Part shown: positions 7,732 through 15,917 of the stretch, piece after piece
Position numbering within the stretch: the first letter of the stretch is position 1
Layout of the letters: each line of letters opens with the position of its first letter
Assembly (NCBI RefSeq): GCF_018390695.1
Contig: NZ_JAHBGF010000003.1
Location: 1 to 64,000, forward strand
DNA length: 64,000 nucleotides
Direction: 5' to 3'
Source of the DNA: Ancylobacter sonchi
GTDB lineage: Bacteria; Pseudomonadota; Alphaproteobacteria; Rhizobiales; Xanthobacteraceae
Translations under genes and position numbers: made by a program
The notes under the pieces: model-generated
What the model was told of the DNA's origin: nothing
Seen by the model: the letters and a program-made list of their open reading frames with translations, nothing else
Database searches by the model: none

Positions 7732-8418
7732 ATGTGGAAACCAAAACTGAATGGCAGTTTGGGCGCGCTTGGCGCCGGCGTGGCCTTGGGGGTGTGTCTC
7801 GGCCTTGTTTTGCTCGCAACGCTTTTCGACGATGCGGCCAAATGGGTTGAAGCCAGCGAAGCGCGGGCCGCTTGGCTCGGATTTTGGGGCGGGTTTTCGG
7901 GAGGGTTGATGACGCTCGTTGCTGCGGCCGTGGCGTGGATAAGTGTTGAGCGGCAGATCGAAGACGGGCGGCGAGCCTCTAACGAGCAGAGGCGTCATGC
8001 CGGACGGATTCAGCGGGGATTTGCGTCCCACCTCAAGCAAACCGCAGAAGAAATTGCGGCAGCTACGCGGCCGATTGCAATAGACATGATTTTCAACGGT
8101 GAAACTGTGTCTGCGTTGCGCGAAGCCCTTAAGGCCATGACAGTTTTGCCGGCTCTGTCGCCGAATTGGCGTGACGTTGAGGTTACTTTTTCCGTTAGTC
8201 CGTATGAAGTTATACCCGCGTTGCGCGCTTGTATCGTTACGGACGAACAGCTGCAAAACGTGATGCGTGAAAATTTCAGCCCTACGGGCCGAATTTTTAG
8301 CGTTACAGACGTGGAGAAGTTGCATTCCGCGGCTTCGATGGCTGCCGCCGCAGCGGGTTTGGCATTGGCGCATTATCATGATGCATCGGACGTCTTTCAC
8401 TCCGCCGCCTCCGGCTGA
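7732..8418 (+). CDS. Membrane protein on the opposite strand (probable moron)
   Basis: A 228-residue protein running against the operon on both sides. Two strong transmembrane segments are visible near residues 8-33 (GALGAGVALGVCLGLVLLATLF) and 46-70, followed by a cytoplasmic helical domain of about 150 residues. This resembles host phage-resistance or signalling membrane proteins more than virion parts. Third codon positions are much less GC-rich than in the flanking genes, a mark of recent acquisition. Its 3' end overlaps the convergent helicase-methyltransferase gene by 22 bp. The start could also be the upstream ATG at 7690. Superinfection exclusion is a reasonable guess without direct proof. 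Confidence 0.7.
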   Translation: MWKPKLNGSLGALGAGVALGVCLGLVLLATLFDDAAKWVEASEARAAWLGFWGGFSGGLMTLVAAAVAWISVERQIEDGRRASNEQRRHAGRIQRGFASHLKQTAEEIAAATRPIAIDMIFNGETVSALREALKAMTVLPALSPNWRDVEVTFSVSPYEVIPALRACIVTDEQLQNVMRENFSPTGRIFSVTDVEKLHSAASMAAAAAGLALAHYHDASDVFHSAASG

Positions 8419-11000
8419 TCGCCAGCGGCGAGGAAGTCGAACAGCGACGGCGTCGCCTTCTCCCGCTCCTTCGCCTCCAGGTGCTTGATACCGTCGACGA
8501 AGTATTCCGGGTGGAGCTCGACGGCGCGGCCGCGGCGCCCGAAATGCATGGCGCGATAGGGCACGGTGAACAGCCCGCCGAAGGGATCGAAGACGAGCTC
8601 GCCCGGGGCGGAGAAACGATTGATGCACCGATCGACGACGTCGAATTGCAGCGGGCAGACATGGAGCTCCCGGCCGGCTGACGCCTGCATGGTGTTGAGC
8701 GTGCGCATGCGATCGACGTCGTGCCAGACGTCCGGCCGGGTGCTGGCCGGCCAGAGCGCCATGAAGGTCGCCGGCAGGACGCCGCGATAGTCCAGCTGCT
8801 CGCCGATCCGGACGTGCGTCTCGTAGTCGTAGACGGTCTCCAAGCTGAAGCGCTTGAACACCTTGCCGATGACGTCCGGATCCATGGCGGCGATCTCGTC
8901 GGCGGTGGCCAGCCGGTTGCCGCTGGAGCGCCAGCGGCCGTGGGCATCGGTCTGCCAGCGAGCCCTGCTATAGCCCGTGCCAGGCACCGGCCGGCCCTTG
9001 TCGTCGAACTCGACGATGCGGCCGTCGAGCATCTCGACGCGGGGCATTTCCTTCGTCACACGCTCGTCGGCATAGGAGCGTGACCGATCGGTCGGGAGCT
9101 TGCGGAACACCAGCAGATATTCCGGGCAGCCGAAGCCCATCTTGGTGCTGTCCTTGGAATTCTCCGTCCAGCCAAGCCGATAGGTCTGGTTGTTCTCGCG
9201 CACCACGTCGGTGTCGATCGTGACCATGCCCATGTAGGCGAAGCCGCGATGCATGAAGTGGAGGGTGGTCTTCATGTGGAAGGGGTTCACCGTCGGCGTG
9301 CCAGCGCCGGTGACAGAGCCGAACAGGATCCGGTCCTTCACGTGGACGCAGCATTCCCGGCCGGGCTTCAGGATCCGGAGGAGCTCCGGCGTCAGGAAGT
9401 CCATCTGCTCGAAGAAATGCGCGTCGTCCTCGGTGTGGCCGAAGTCGTCATAGGTCGGCGTGTATTCGTAGTGGTTGCTGAAGGGGATCGACGTGACGAT
9501 GAGGTCGACGCTGTCGGCCTGCATGCCGCGGCATTCCTCGACGCAGTCGTTGTTGGCCACGATCCAGCCTTCGCCGCTGGCCTCGATGCGCTGCACGCCA
9601 ATGGAGCGCTTCAGCACGTCGGCCATGCCGGCCTGGCTGAGGCCGTATTTGCGGATGATCTCGCTCATGCGCGCCGCCATCTCCTCGTGGCGCGCCCATT
9701 TCGCCTCGAGGTCGCGGCGCGCCGGTCGCATGCTCTCGGGATAGATGACGTCGATCTCGACCTCGAAGGGCTGACCGAACCGCTGGATGCGATGGATCGC
9801 CTGGATGAAGTCGTTGAACTTGTGTCCGACGCCGAGAAACACCGCCTTGTGGCAATGCCGCTGCATGTTGCAGCCCGAGCCGAGCATGATCGGCTTGGCG
9901 GCGAGGTGGCGGATTCCGCCGTCGCAGAACTCCATGATCAGCGGCTCGCGCTCGTCGATCGGCTGCGTGCCGTAGATGGAGACGACGCCGGGCAGCGCTT
10001 TCTCGATCGCGCGGCGCTCGTCTTCGAGGTCGTGCCAGATGACGCGGTGGCTGTCCGGATCGGCGGCGACGAGCTCCTGCAGGCGGGCGATCGACGCCGG
10101 CAGCGCGGCGCGCCGCTCGCGCGCCTCCTCATTGAGGCCCTTCGCCTCCGGCCGGATCAGCGCCATCTGCCCGTCGCGATCGGCGTTGGCGCCGATCAGC
10201 TGCACCGGCACCTCGTGCCAGCGGACTTTCAGCGGCGGCAGGTCGTAGCCGTCATCGGAAAAGCCGAGGTCCGAGGGCTTTTGCAGGAACACCGCCCAGG
10301 TCGATACCCAGATCCAGAACTCATGCTCCTTGTGCGGATAGAGCGTGAGGTCGCCGGCCTTCTCCGAATTGCGCTGGAAGAAGCGCGTCAGCGCCTGGCC
10401 GGTGTCCATCACGCCGAGGAAGCCGGCATAGTGGATTAGTTCCTTGAAGCGGTTGGGTGACGGCGTGGCGGTGGCGACGAAGCGGAATCGGACCTTGTCG
10501 AACAGGGCAAGGAACGTCTGGAAGGTCTTCGAGCCGAAGCTGCGCAGCACCGACGCCTCGTCCAGGCTGGCGATGTCGAACAGGTTCGGGTCGAGCTTCC
10601 CCTCGCGGATCGTCTCGTAGTTCGTCAGGTAGATGTGCCCGTCGCCATCCATCTCCTCCGCCGAGCGGATGAATTTCAGGCTGACGCCGTAGGCGCCGTG
10701 GAAGCGCTCGCGAGCCTCACGGAAGAATTCCTGCCGCACGCCGAGCGGCAGAACGATCAGCGCCCGGCCGCCGGTGCGGGCCATCAGCAGCCGGCAGGCC
10801 TCGATCTGCGTCGCCGTTTTGTGCAGGCCGAACGACGCGAAGATGGCGCGGCGGCCGCCGGCTACGGCCCATTGCACGATCGCCCGGGTGAAGTCCTTGA
10901 GCTCGGGATTGATGGCCGCCAGCGGCACCGTGATGCCCGTCGACGGCGCCACCTTCATCTTGGCTTCGAGGAACTGGCGATAGGAGAGGGGCGCGTTCAT
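8397..11000 (-). CDS. SF2 helicase-like and N6/N4 DNA methyltransferase fusion
   Basis: An 867-residue two-part protein. Residues 1-420 are laid out like a Snf2/SF2 helicase: SFGLHKT at 56-62 in the Walker A place, LDEAS at 146-150 (DExx), ATATPSPN at 176-183 (motif III) and QAIHRIQRFGQ at 400-410 (motif VI). Residues 470-850 form a DNA methyltransferase with TSIPF at 503-507 (the DPPY/TSPPY catalytic motif) and DPFGG at 805-809 (SAM motif I). That is the catalytic-first order of beta-class enzymes. It would couple DNA translocation or remodelling to base methylation. The Walker A loop lacks the usual GxGKT glycine. The start overlaps the preceding stop. Confidence 0.85.
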   Translation of the reverse strand: MNAPLSYRQFLEAKMKVAPSTGITVPLAAINPELKDFTRAIVQWAVAGGRRAIFASFGLHKTATQIEACRLLMARTGGRALIVLPLGVRQEFFREARERFHGAYGVSLKFIRSAEEMDGDGHIYLTNYETIREGKLDPNLFDIASLDEASVLRSFGSKTFQTFLALFDKVRFRFVATATPSPNRFKELIHYAGFLGVMDTGQALTRFFQRNSEKAGDLTLYPHKEHEFWIWVSTWAVFLQKPSDLGFSDDGYDLPPLKVRWHEVPVQLIGANADRDGQMALIRPEAKGLNEEARERRAALPASIARLQELVAADPDSHRVIWHDLEDERRAIEKALPGVVSIYGTQPIDEREPLIMEFCDGGIRHLAAKPIMLGSGCNMQRHCHKAVFLGVGHKFNDFIQAIHRIQRFGQPFEVEIDVIYPESMRPARRDLEAKWARHEEMAARMSEIIRKYGLSQAGMADVLKRSIGVQRIEASGEGWIVANNDCVEECRGMQADSVDLIVTSIPFSNHYEYTPTYDDFGHTEDDAHFFEQMDFLTPELLRILKPGRECCVHVKDRILFGSVTGAGTPTVNPFHMKTTLHFMHRGFAYMGMVTIDTDVVRENNQTYRLGWTENSKDSTKMGFGCPEYLLVFRKLPTDRSRSYADERVTKEMPRVEMLDGRIVEFDDKGRPVPGTGYSRARWQTDAHGRWRSSGNRLATADEIAAMDPDVIGKVFKRFSLETVYDYETHVRIGEQLDYRGVLPATFMALWPASTRPDVWHDVDRMRTLNTMQASAGRELHVCPLQFDVVDRCINRFSAPGELVFDPFGGLFTVPYRAMHFGRRGRAVELHPEYFVDGIKHLEAKEREKATPSLFDFLAAGDQPEAAE

Positions 11001-11257
11001 CGCGATGCGCCCCGCGCGTCTGCGAGCAGACGGTCACGCTCGGCATGAACCCGGCCGAGTTTTTCATTGAGGTCGCGGAGACGCGAAAGGCGGTCAAGGT
11101 GGCCCCTGAGAGCGGTGAAGAGCAGACCCGCAGCGTCCGCGCTGAGGTCGCAAACGGTGATGTGTTCGTCCATGGATCCGACGCTCGTCCGAACCGTCAG
11201 GCGGATGCCGGGTTCGGGGCCATCAAGAAGCGTCGCGACCGAGATCTCGGTGCTCAT
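10997..11257 (-). CDS. Small helical phage protein
   Basis: An 86-residue protein, MSTEISVATLLDG..., with an N-terminal beta segment and a C-terminal helix rich in Arg and Leu (LRDLNEKLGRVHAERDRLL) likely to form a coiled coil. The ATG overlaps the upstream stop (ATGA) and its own stop overlaps the next start in the same way. No family is recognised; the tight coupling suggests it is made together with the helicase-methyltransferase. Confidence 0.6.
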   Translation of the reverse strand: MSTEISVATLLDGPEPGIRLTVRTSVGSMDEHITVCDLSADAAGLLFTALRGHLDRLSRLRDLNEKLGRVHAERDRLLADARGASR

Positions 11258-11916
11258 GCTGCGTCCTCGCCGAAGGAAATCGTGCCGGGATTGGGGAAGG
11301 GGATCGGGCGGGCATCGTTCGCGATGCGGTGCTTGCCGCGCGCCATCGGGTGGATCGGTGCGCCGCTTTTCGTCCGGCCGAGGCACCAGAGCGTCAGCGT
11401 CTCCTGGCGCGGGCCGTCCGGATTGTTGATGGTGTCGAACAGGCTCTCGATCCAGCCATCGGTCTCGGCGCCGAGGGCGCCACCCGGGCTGCCCCATGCG
11501 ACCATGGCGGCATCGGCGAGCACCAACCCGGTGGCGATCCGGTCATGGTTGGACCAGATCTGATCACGGACGCTCCAGTCCTGCCGCTCGTCCCAGCCGA
11601 TCACCGTGCGGGCGAGCTCCCGCGGCGATGGCGTCCGCCAAGGATAGATGTTGAAGACGGTCAGGCCTTCGAAGCCCCACATCCAGGAGAAGTGAATGAT
11701 CCGCAGTAAGGTCGGATCGTTCACCGATCCGTCGGCGGTCGACGGATTCAGCATGATCCAGGTGAGCCAGCGTTCCGGGTGTTCCCATGCCGTGGCGGTC
11801 CACCACCGGGCGAGCTCGTGGCGCATGCCGGGCTCCGCCCACTCGTGCATCTTCACGAACAACGGTGCGCCGTCGGTGCGCATGGCGGGATTGGAAAGGC
11901 GATAGTGAATGCTCAA
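11254..11916 (-). CDS. DUF1643 family protein
   Basis: A 220-residue protein. The core matches DUF1643: TWIMLNPSTADGS, then NDPTLLRI, then WGFEGLTVFNIYPWRTPSP, followed by a later block near LWCLGRTKSGAPIHP. DUF1643 proteins are widespread in phages and plasmids and are of unknown biochemical function. The start is taken as the TTG at 11914-11916, which overlaps the upstream stop and has GAGAGGG before it; the next ATG is at 11883 and would remove 11 residues. Confidence 0.75.
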   Translation of the reverse strand: MSIHYRLSNPAMRTDGAPLFVKMHEWAEPGMRHELARWWTATAWEHPERWLTWIMLNPSTADGSVNDPTLLRIIHFSWMWGFEGLTVFNIYPWRTPSPRELARTVIGWDERQDWSVRDQIWSNHDRIATGLVLADAAMVAWGSPGGALGAETDGWIESLFDTINNPDGPRQETLTLWCLGRTKSGAPIHPMARGKHRIANDARPIPFPNPGTISFGEDAA

Positions 11917-12677
11917 GCCGCCCTCTCCATCGCATCGATGTTCTGGTGGTGGACGGTGAAGGTGAACGCGACGACCCACGGATTGGCGCCGAAGATGCCG
12001 TCTCCCTTTTGGTTCCACAGTGGGTCGTGAAGCGCATTGATGAAGGAGGCGAAAGCCATGCGCGCGCTGCCGAGCGAGATGTCGGCCTCGGTCAAGGCGC
12101 GACCGTCTCTGGCCCACCTGCTGGGCGAGCCGACCGGCGACCAGTCCATCGACCATCCGTCATGGCGGCTCATAAACCCGCTACAGTTCGGCCGGCGCGT
12201 GGCTCCTTCTGCCCGAGCGTCCTCCTCGCTGATATCCTGAAGCCGCTGCACGCGGACGTCGGTGACGATCAGCGTCAGACGGGAGGCCCAGCGGGGCATG
12301 TGCCTGCCAGCTCGCTGGCGCCCGAGCCACTCGAAGCTCGTCTCATCGGCTTCATAGGAGATGATGGAGCAGCGCGAGTGATCGAGAAGATCGCGGGGAG
12401 CGATATCGTCGTGATCGCGGTGCGTCCGCCATGCCTCCCGCACCCAGAGGCGATCACCGGCGGCGATCGAGAGACGCCCCGCGCTGGTCTGCCGCTGATC
12501 GTCGACCGTCCGCTGGATCAGCGACCGAGCTTTGCCATATCCCTTGTAGGGGCCGAACTCGATCGCCTCAGCCCATGCGGCGGGCTGCGGGTTCAGCACC
12601 CGTCGCGTCTGCGTCTTGGTGCCGGAGAGGAGTGCCCGCACCATCGGCGCGGAGAAGTACTTGCCATGGTCAGCCAT
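11913..12677 (-). CDS. ASCH-superfamily-like phage protein
   Basis: A 254-residue protein. The opening KYFSAPMVRALLSGTKTQTRRV and the later GDRLWVREAW and HMPRWASRLTLIVTDVRVQRLQDIS form a pattern very common in phage and prophage proteins related to the ASCH/PUA-like fold. Known members are often labelled morphogenetic protein without experimental basis. The ATG at 12677 follows the stop of the upstream J-like gene by an eight-base overlap and is favoured over the longer in-frame extension. Confidence 0.65.
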   Translation of the reverse strand: MADHGKYFSAPMVRALLSGTKTQTRRVLNPQPAAWAEAIEFGPYKGYGKARSLIQRTVDDQRQTSAGRLSIAAGDRLWVREAWRTHRDHDDIAPRDLLDHSRCSIISYEADETSFEWLGRQRAGRHMPRWASRLTLIVTDVRVQRLQDISEEDARAEGATRRPNCSGFMSRHDGWSMDWSPVGSPSRWARDGRALTEADISLGSARMAFASFINALHDPLWNQKGDGIFGANPWVVAFTFTVHHQNIDAMERAA

Positions 12678-12870
12678 GCGCGAGCTCCCGCCGCGCTTCG
12701 ACATACGCGTTGTCGAGCTCGGCCTTCGCCTCGGCACTGCCGGTCGGCTGATCCGGATCGGCGATGCTGGCGAGCCGGAGATAGCGGGCCTCGATCCGCT
12801 CGACGGACAGCTGCTCGCCGGCGGGCCATTCGAGCACCTCGCGCCAGGTGCGTGGCGTGGGCGCGCTCAT
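12670..12870 (-). CDS. Small DnaJ-like helical protein
   Basis: A 66-residue protein with a helix, then RYLRLASIADPDQPTGSAEAKAELDNAYVEARREL. The spacing resembles helices II-III and IV of a J domain (a DPD turn in place of the HPD motif). J-domain relatives of this size occur in many rhizobial phages. The missing His means that stimulation of DnaK is doubtful. Start and stop both overlap neighbours. Confidence 0.55.
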   Translation of the reverse strand: MSAPTPRTWREVLEWPAGEQLSVERIEARYLRLASIADPDQPTGSAEAKAELDNAYVEARRELAHG

Positions 12871-13898
12871 GCCGCGTCCTCTGCGCTCGCGAAATCCTCG
12901 CGCTGGCCGTCGGGTCCGATGGCATGGAGGTGGTGCGGCACGCGCCGTACCTCGCGCCGCGCTTCGGCGCGCGTGTAACGGCCGGCGCTCACCTCATCGC
13001 TGGTGTAGCCGCAATAGTTCGGGGCGTAGTAGGTCCCGTGCTTCCGGGACCAGATGCGATAGATCGGCTCATCGCCGAACAGGATTCCGATCAACAGGGC
13101 GGCGCGCGGGGCGTCCTTGCGCCGGATGGCGCTGGCGAGTTCCCGCTCCAGCCGGACACGTCGGGCGCGGCCATTCCGCTTGCGACGGACGTCCTCCGGG
13201 CAATCAACGTAGATTTCAAAGGAGCCCTGGTTGAGCAGCGTGTGGGGGCCGGCGACCACCCACCACATGTTGTTGATGTTGTAGAAGACGGTGCCGCGGA
13301 TCAGCCGGCCCTTGGCATCCGTCGTCCAGACGGTGGCGCCGTGCTCGAGCATGAAGCCGTCGGCGGACTTTCGGTTGTAGTCGGCAGTCGGGACCGGGCG
13401 GCCCAGTTTTTTGTCCGAGTGCCAGCTTTCGGCGTAACCCTGCTCGATGAATTCGAGGGCGGTGATCCGGCCTGTCGATGGCATCGGGCGCGACCGGCTC
13501 ACCGTGACGTCGGCGCGAGCCTCCAGCCAGCGGATGATGGCGCGCTCTTCGACCTCGAGCCGCAGCCTGTCGATGTAGTCGAGCCGCCCGCGCTTATTGT
13601 AGTCGCGCCGATGGCCGTTGGGGTTGTCCTTTGGCCATGTCTCCGTCCAGCATTCGAATTCGATGTGCCGCCCGTTGACCTGCAGCGAAGCGATGAGGCG
13701 GCCTTTCCGCGCTAGGCGACGCGACGGCCGGAGGCTGCGATAGTGGCAGGCCGGATCCTCGCCGACCGTCCAGCCCCGCCGCCAGAGCAGGCCGCGGATG
13801 CCGGCGAAGATCTCTGTCTTGAAGGTCGGATCGTTGGGATCGTCCTGCCAGATGCCGATAGTGGTGTCGTGCAGGCGCACGTCGAGCTTGCGCGTCAT
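12867..13898 (-). CDS. Hypothetical phage protein, 343 residues
   Basis: A long basic, Arg- and Trp-rich protein in the coupled operon. The N-terminal half contains FECWTETWPKDNPNGHRRDYN and many charged residues; the C-terminal half has a YYAPNYCGYTSDEVSAGRYTRAE-type segment with one Cys. No catalytic motif could be pinned down. The length, gene order and overlaps on both sides support that it is real. The function is unknown. Confidence 0.6.
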   Translation of the reverse strand: MTRKLDVRLHDTTIGIWQDDPNDPTFKTEIFAGIRGLLWRRGWTVGEDPACHYRSLRPSRRLARKGRLIASLQVNGRHIEFECWTETWPKDNPNGHRRDYNKRGRLDYIDRLRLEVEERAIIRWLEARADVTVSRSRPMPSTGRITALEFIEQGYAESWHSDKKLGRPVPTADYNRKSADGFMLEHGATVWTTDAKGRLIRGTVFYNINNMWWVVAGPHTLLNQGSFEIYVDCPEDVRRKRNGRARRVRLERELASAIRRKDAPRAALLIGILFGDEPIYRIWSRKHGTYYAPNYCGYTSDEVSAGRYTRAEARREVRRVPHHLHAIGPDGQREDFASAEDAA

Positions 13899-14074
13899 GG
13901 CCGGATGCCTCTCTTGAGCTTGTAGACGCGGAAAAGCGCGCCAGTGGCGACGAACAGAGCGACATCGCCCGTCGTGAAGTTCAGCCAGCCGAAAGCGTCG
14001 CAGAGGAGAAGACCTCCGCAGGCGATGAGGACGTCCAACAGGGTTTCGGCCGCGGCCAGAATGTGCGCCTTCAT
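13895..14074 (-). CDS. Small membrane protein
   Basis: A 59-residue protein with two likely transmembrane segments (LLDVLIACGGLLLCDAFGW and VALFVATGALFRVY) and a basic tail KLKRGIRP. It would sit in the inner membrane with the basic end inside. The start overlaps the stop of the upstream gene by ATGA. No known function. Confidence 0.6.
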   Translation of the reverse strand: MKAHILAAAETLLDVLIACGGLLLCDAFGWLNFTTGDVALFVATGALFRVYKLKRGIRP

Positions 14075-14448
14075 GACGGCTCCTCGTCGGTGTCGTCGTC
14101 TGCGCTGTCGGTGATGACGACAGCGAGCACCAATCGATCGCCGAGGAAGTGGTTGACCGGGATGCACAGGATGGCTTCCCGGCTTGGCGTGAAATGCTCG
14201 AGCGCGTAGGTGGCGGCGATCAGTCGATCATCGGGCACCAGGTTGATCGAATAGCCGCCGCCCTTCGCCTTGGCCGCCTCAATAGCGGCGACGTTCTCAC
14301 GCTCAACCGCGGCTTTCGCCTCGATCATTTCCAGCAGGGTCACGCCAGCGAGCGAGCCGAGCGGCTGCTCGATGCCGATCGTCACGAGACTGCGGGCGTT
14401 GATCGCCGCGACGATTTCATGGGCGCGGGCAATGTCCATGTCAGCCAT
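14071..14448 (-). CDS. Hypothetical phage protein, 125 residues
   Basis: The protein MADMDIARAHEIVAAINAR... contains an N-terminal helical part and a C-terminal beta part (ILCIPVNHFLGDRLVLAVVITD), then an acidic tail. It overlaps the upstream sulfotransferase-like gene by eight bases. No family assignment is possible from the sequence alone. Confidence 0.6.
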   Translation of the reverse strand: MADMDIARAHEIVAAINARSLVTIGIEQPLGSLAGVTLLEMIEAKAAVERENVAAIEAAKAKGGGYSINLVPDDRLIAATYALEHFTPSREAILCIPVNHFLGDRLVLAVVITDSADDDTDEEPS

Positions 14449-15013
14449 TGAGCGCCTCCCGCAGAAGCCGGGCTTCCAGCATCATGTCGGGCAGGCATTC
14501 CGGCCCGCGCCGGCGCACCGTCGCCGCGGCGCGCACCACGTCGAAGTTGCCGAGGAAGTCGCGGATGCGCTTCGCCTCGACGAGAGGCTGGGCGAGGATC
14601 TGCTCGAAGGACATCGGGAGGATCGGGCCGCATGCCGCAACGATCTTTCGGGCGCGGATGCTGTCGGTGCGCAACGTTGCCGCTACGGCCCGCACCGCCC
14701 GGCGTGACGTCGGCGCGCTGCAGAGCTTCAGCTGCGACTTCGCCTGTTCGGTGAAATCCCGGTCGAGCCAGATCGATATGGCGCGCGTGCCGGCCGGCGC
14801 GATCGAGACGGTCGGATCGAGCCATTTCACCGCCTTGCCGCGCAACGGAGCGAGCGCTTCGGCGGTCACCTTCCCGGCGACCATCGGTGTGAACGTCTCG
14901 TAGTCGGGCGCCACGTCGCCGACCGGGAAGCCGCCTCGGTCGAGCATGGTCATCACCATGGTGGTGCCACACCGGCCGAGGCCGGCGACGAAGATGTTGA
15001 CCGGATCAGCCAT
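14441..15013 (-). CDS. Sulfotransferase-like P-loop protein
   Basis: A 190-residue protein. AGLGRCGTTMVMTML at 10-24 is the 5'-phosphosulfate binding loop of sulfotransferases (GxxRSGTT type), WLDRDFTEQAKSQ at 81-93 matches the 3'-phosphate binding helix with its Ser, and MSFEQILAQPLVEAKRIRDFLG matches the later R-x-E-x-L...FLG region. Such enzymes move sulfate from PAPS to a hydroxyl or amine. The protein is short for the family (usually 250-300), so it may be a minimal form. The target is unknown; a cell-surface glycan would make sense for a prophage but is a guess. A nucleotide kinase fold is the main alternative. Confidence 0.6.
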   Translation of the reverse strand: MADPVNIFVAGLGRCGTTMVMTMLDRGGFPVGDVAPDYETFTPMVAGKVTAEALAPLRGKAVKWLDPTVSIAPAGTRAISIWLDRDFTEQAKSQLKLCSAPTSRRAVRAVAATLRTDSIRARKIVAACGPILPMSFEQILAQPLVEAKRIRDFLGNFDVVRAAATVRRRGPECLPDMMLEARLLREALNG

Positions 15014-15332
15014 GCCCCTGCACCTCCGGGAAGGGGGGAGCCGGCTGGGCGGTATTGTAGGAAACCGCGGTCCTGCGGATCAGGCCGATGGCCCTTTCGA
15101 TGAGAGCTGTCTGCTCGGCCTCAGAGAGAGTAGCGGGGTGAGGCAACCCCTCGATTGCCGCGAGCGACCCGGCGGTCATGCGGGCCCACATCGCGGCGAT
15201 TTCAACCAGGCCGGCCAATAGCGCCGTGGGCGGGAGACCAAGCGAAGCTATGGTCTGCACTTGCTCATGGAACTGGGGCCTCATGGCATCGAGCATGTGG
15301 GACAGCTCTGCTGAGATCTGATCGTCATCCAT
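15006..15332 (-). CDS. Hypothetical helical phage protein
   Basis: A 108-residue, mostly helical protein (MDDDQISAELSHMLDAMRPQFHEQV...). It overlaps its neighbours by eight bases at each end, like the rest of this gene block. Nothing in it points to an enzyme. Confidence 0.6.
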   Translation of the reverse strand: MDDDQISAELSHMLDAMRPQFHEQVQTIASLGLPPTALLAGLVEIAAMWARMTAGSLAAIEGLPHPATLSEAEQTALIERAIGLIRRTAVSYNTAQPAPPFPEVQGHG

Positions 15333-15705
15333 GGCGGGCCTCCGCGAGTGCGAGGCGGGCCGTCAGCACCGCAACGACGAGGGCGCGGGCCGGCGTCGTC
15401 GACACGGCGTGCGCTTCGTCGAGACGGTCGCAATGATCGGGATGTACGCGGTTGAGGTGAGCCCAGCCGGGATCCTGCGAGCCGTGGCCGGTGCGCCAGA
15501 ACCATGCCGGCAGCAGCGCCTCCTTGAAGGCGACCGCGTAGCTCAGCTGGAAGTCGATATGCTCGTCGCCGGCGACCGTCGCCTGCTGGCCGAAGAAGGC
15601 GGCCTCCTGGCCGAAGGCTTCGAGCGCAACCGGATCGACGCCGCTGATCTGACCGCCGGCCTTGATGCTCTCGATGAAATGCCAGAGCGTGGAAGCGTCA
15701 GCCAC
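15325..15705 (-). CDS. Hypothetical phage protein
   Basis: A 126-residue protein starting with GTG at 15705 (VADASTLWHFIESIKAGG...), preceded by GGAGG at a good distance. The sequence has a His/Trp/Tyr-rich middle (LPAWFWRTGHGSQDPGW) and an Ala-rich C-terminal helix. The start overlaps the stop of the upstream gene. No known family. Confidence 0.6.
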   Translation of the reverse strand: MADASTLWHFIESIKAGGQISGVDPVALEAFGQEAAFFGQQATVAGDEHIDFQLSYAVAFKEALLPAWFWRTGHGSQDPGWAHLNRVHPDHCDRLDEAHAVSTTPARALVVAVLTARLALAEARHG

Positions 15706-15916
15706 GGGCGCCTCCCATCGCCGGCAGGCCGGCGCAGATGTCGTCGGAGGCGCGCCGGCTGCGCGCGGCGCTGGCGGCGTCGTGCCGGTGGTGGGCGATC
15801 TCCCGCTCGTCGTAGCCGGCTTCCAGGAGGAAGATGGCGGTGGCTCGCTCGTCGGCGAGATCGACATTCGAACGGGCGAGGGTGACGGCCATGGCGTCGA
15901 CGGTGTCACGTGCCAT
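15698..15916 (-). CDS. Small helical phage protein
   Basis: A 72-residue protein, MARDTVDAMAVTLARSNVDLADERATAIFLLEAGY... GGAGG lies eight bases before the ATG at 15916, which also follows the stop of the membrane protein gene. The middle part resembles short helix-turn-helix-like modules (ERATAIFLLEAGYDEREIAHH), which could be DNA-binding. No family is certain. Confidence 0.6.
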   Translation of the reverse strand: MARDTVDAMAVTLARSNVDLADERATAIFLLEAGYDEREIAHHRHDAASAARSRRASDDICAGLPAMGGARG

Positions 15917-15917
15917 G

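Noticed and set aside
7931-7943. A DnaA-box-like sequence (reverse of TTATCCACG)
   Set aside because: A single 8/9 match inside a coding gene, far from the replication operon; expected by chance in a window of this size.
9249-10439. A 396-codon plus-strand frame
   Set aside because: Antisense to the helicase-methyltransferase fusion; composition biased and no domain.
11787-13715. A 642-codon plus-strand frame
   Set aside because: Crosses four well-supported minus-strand genes that are coupled by overlaps.
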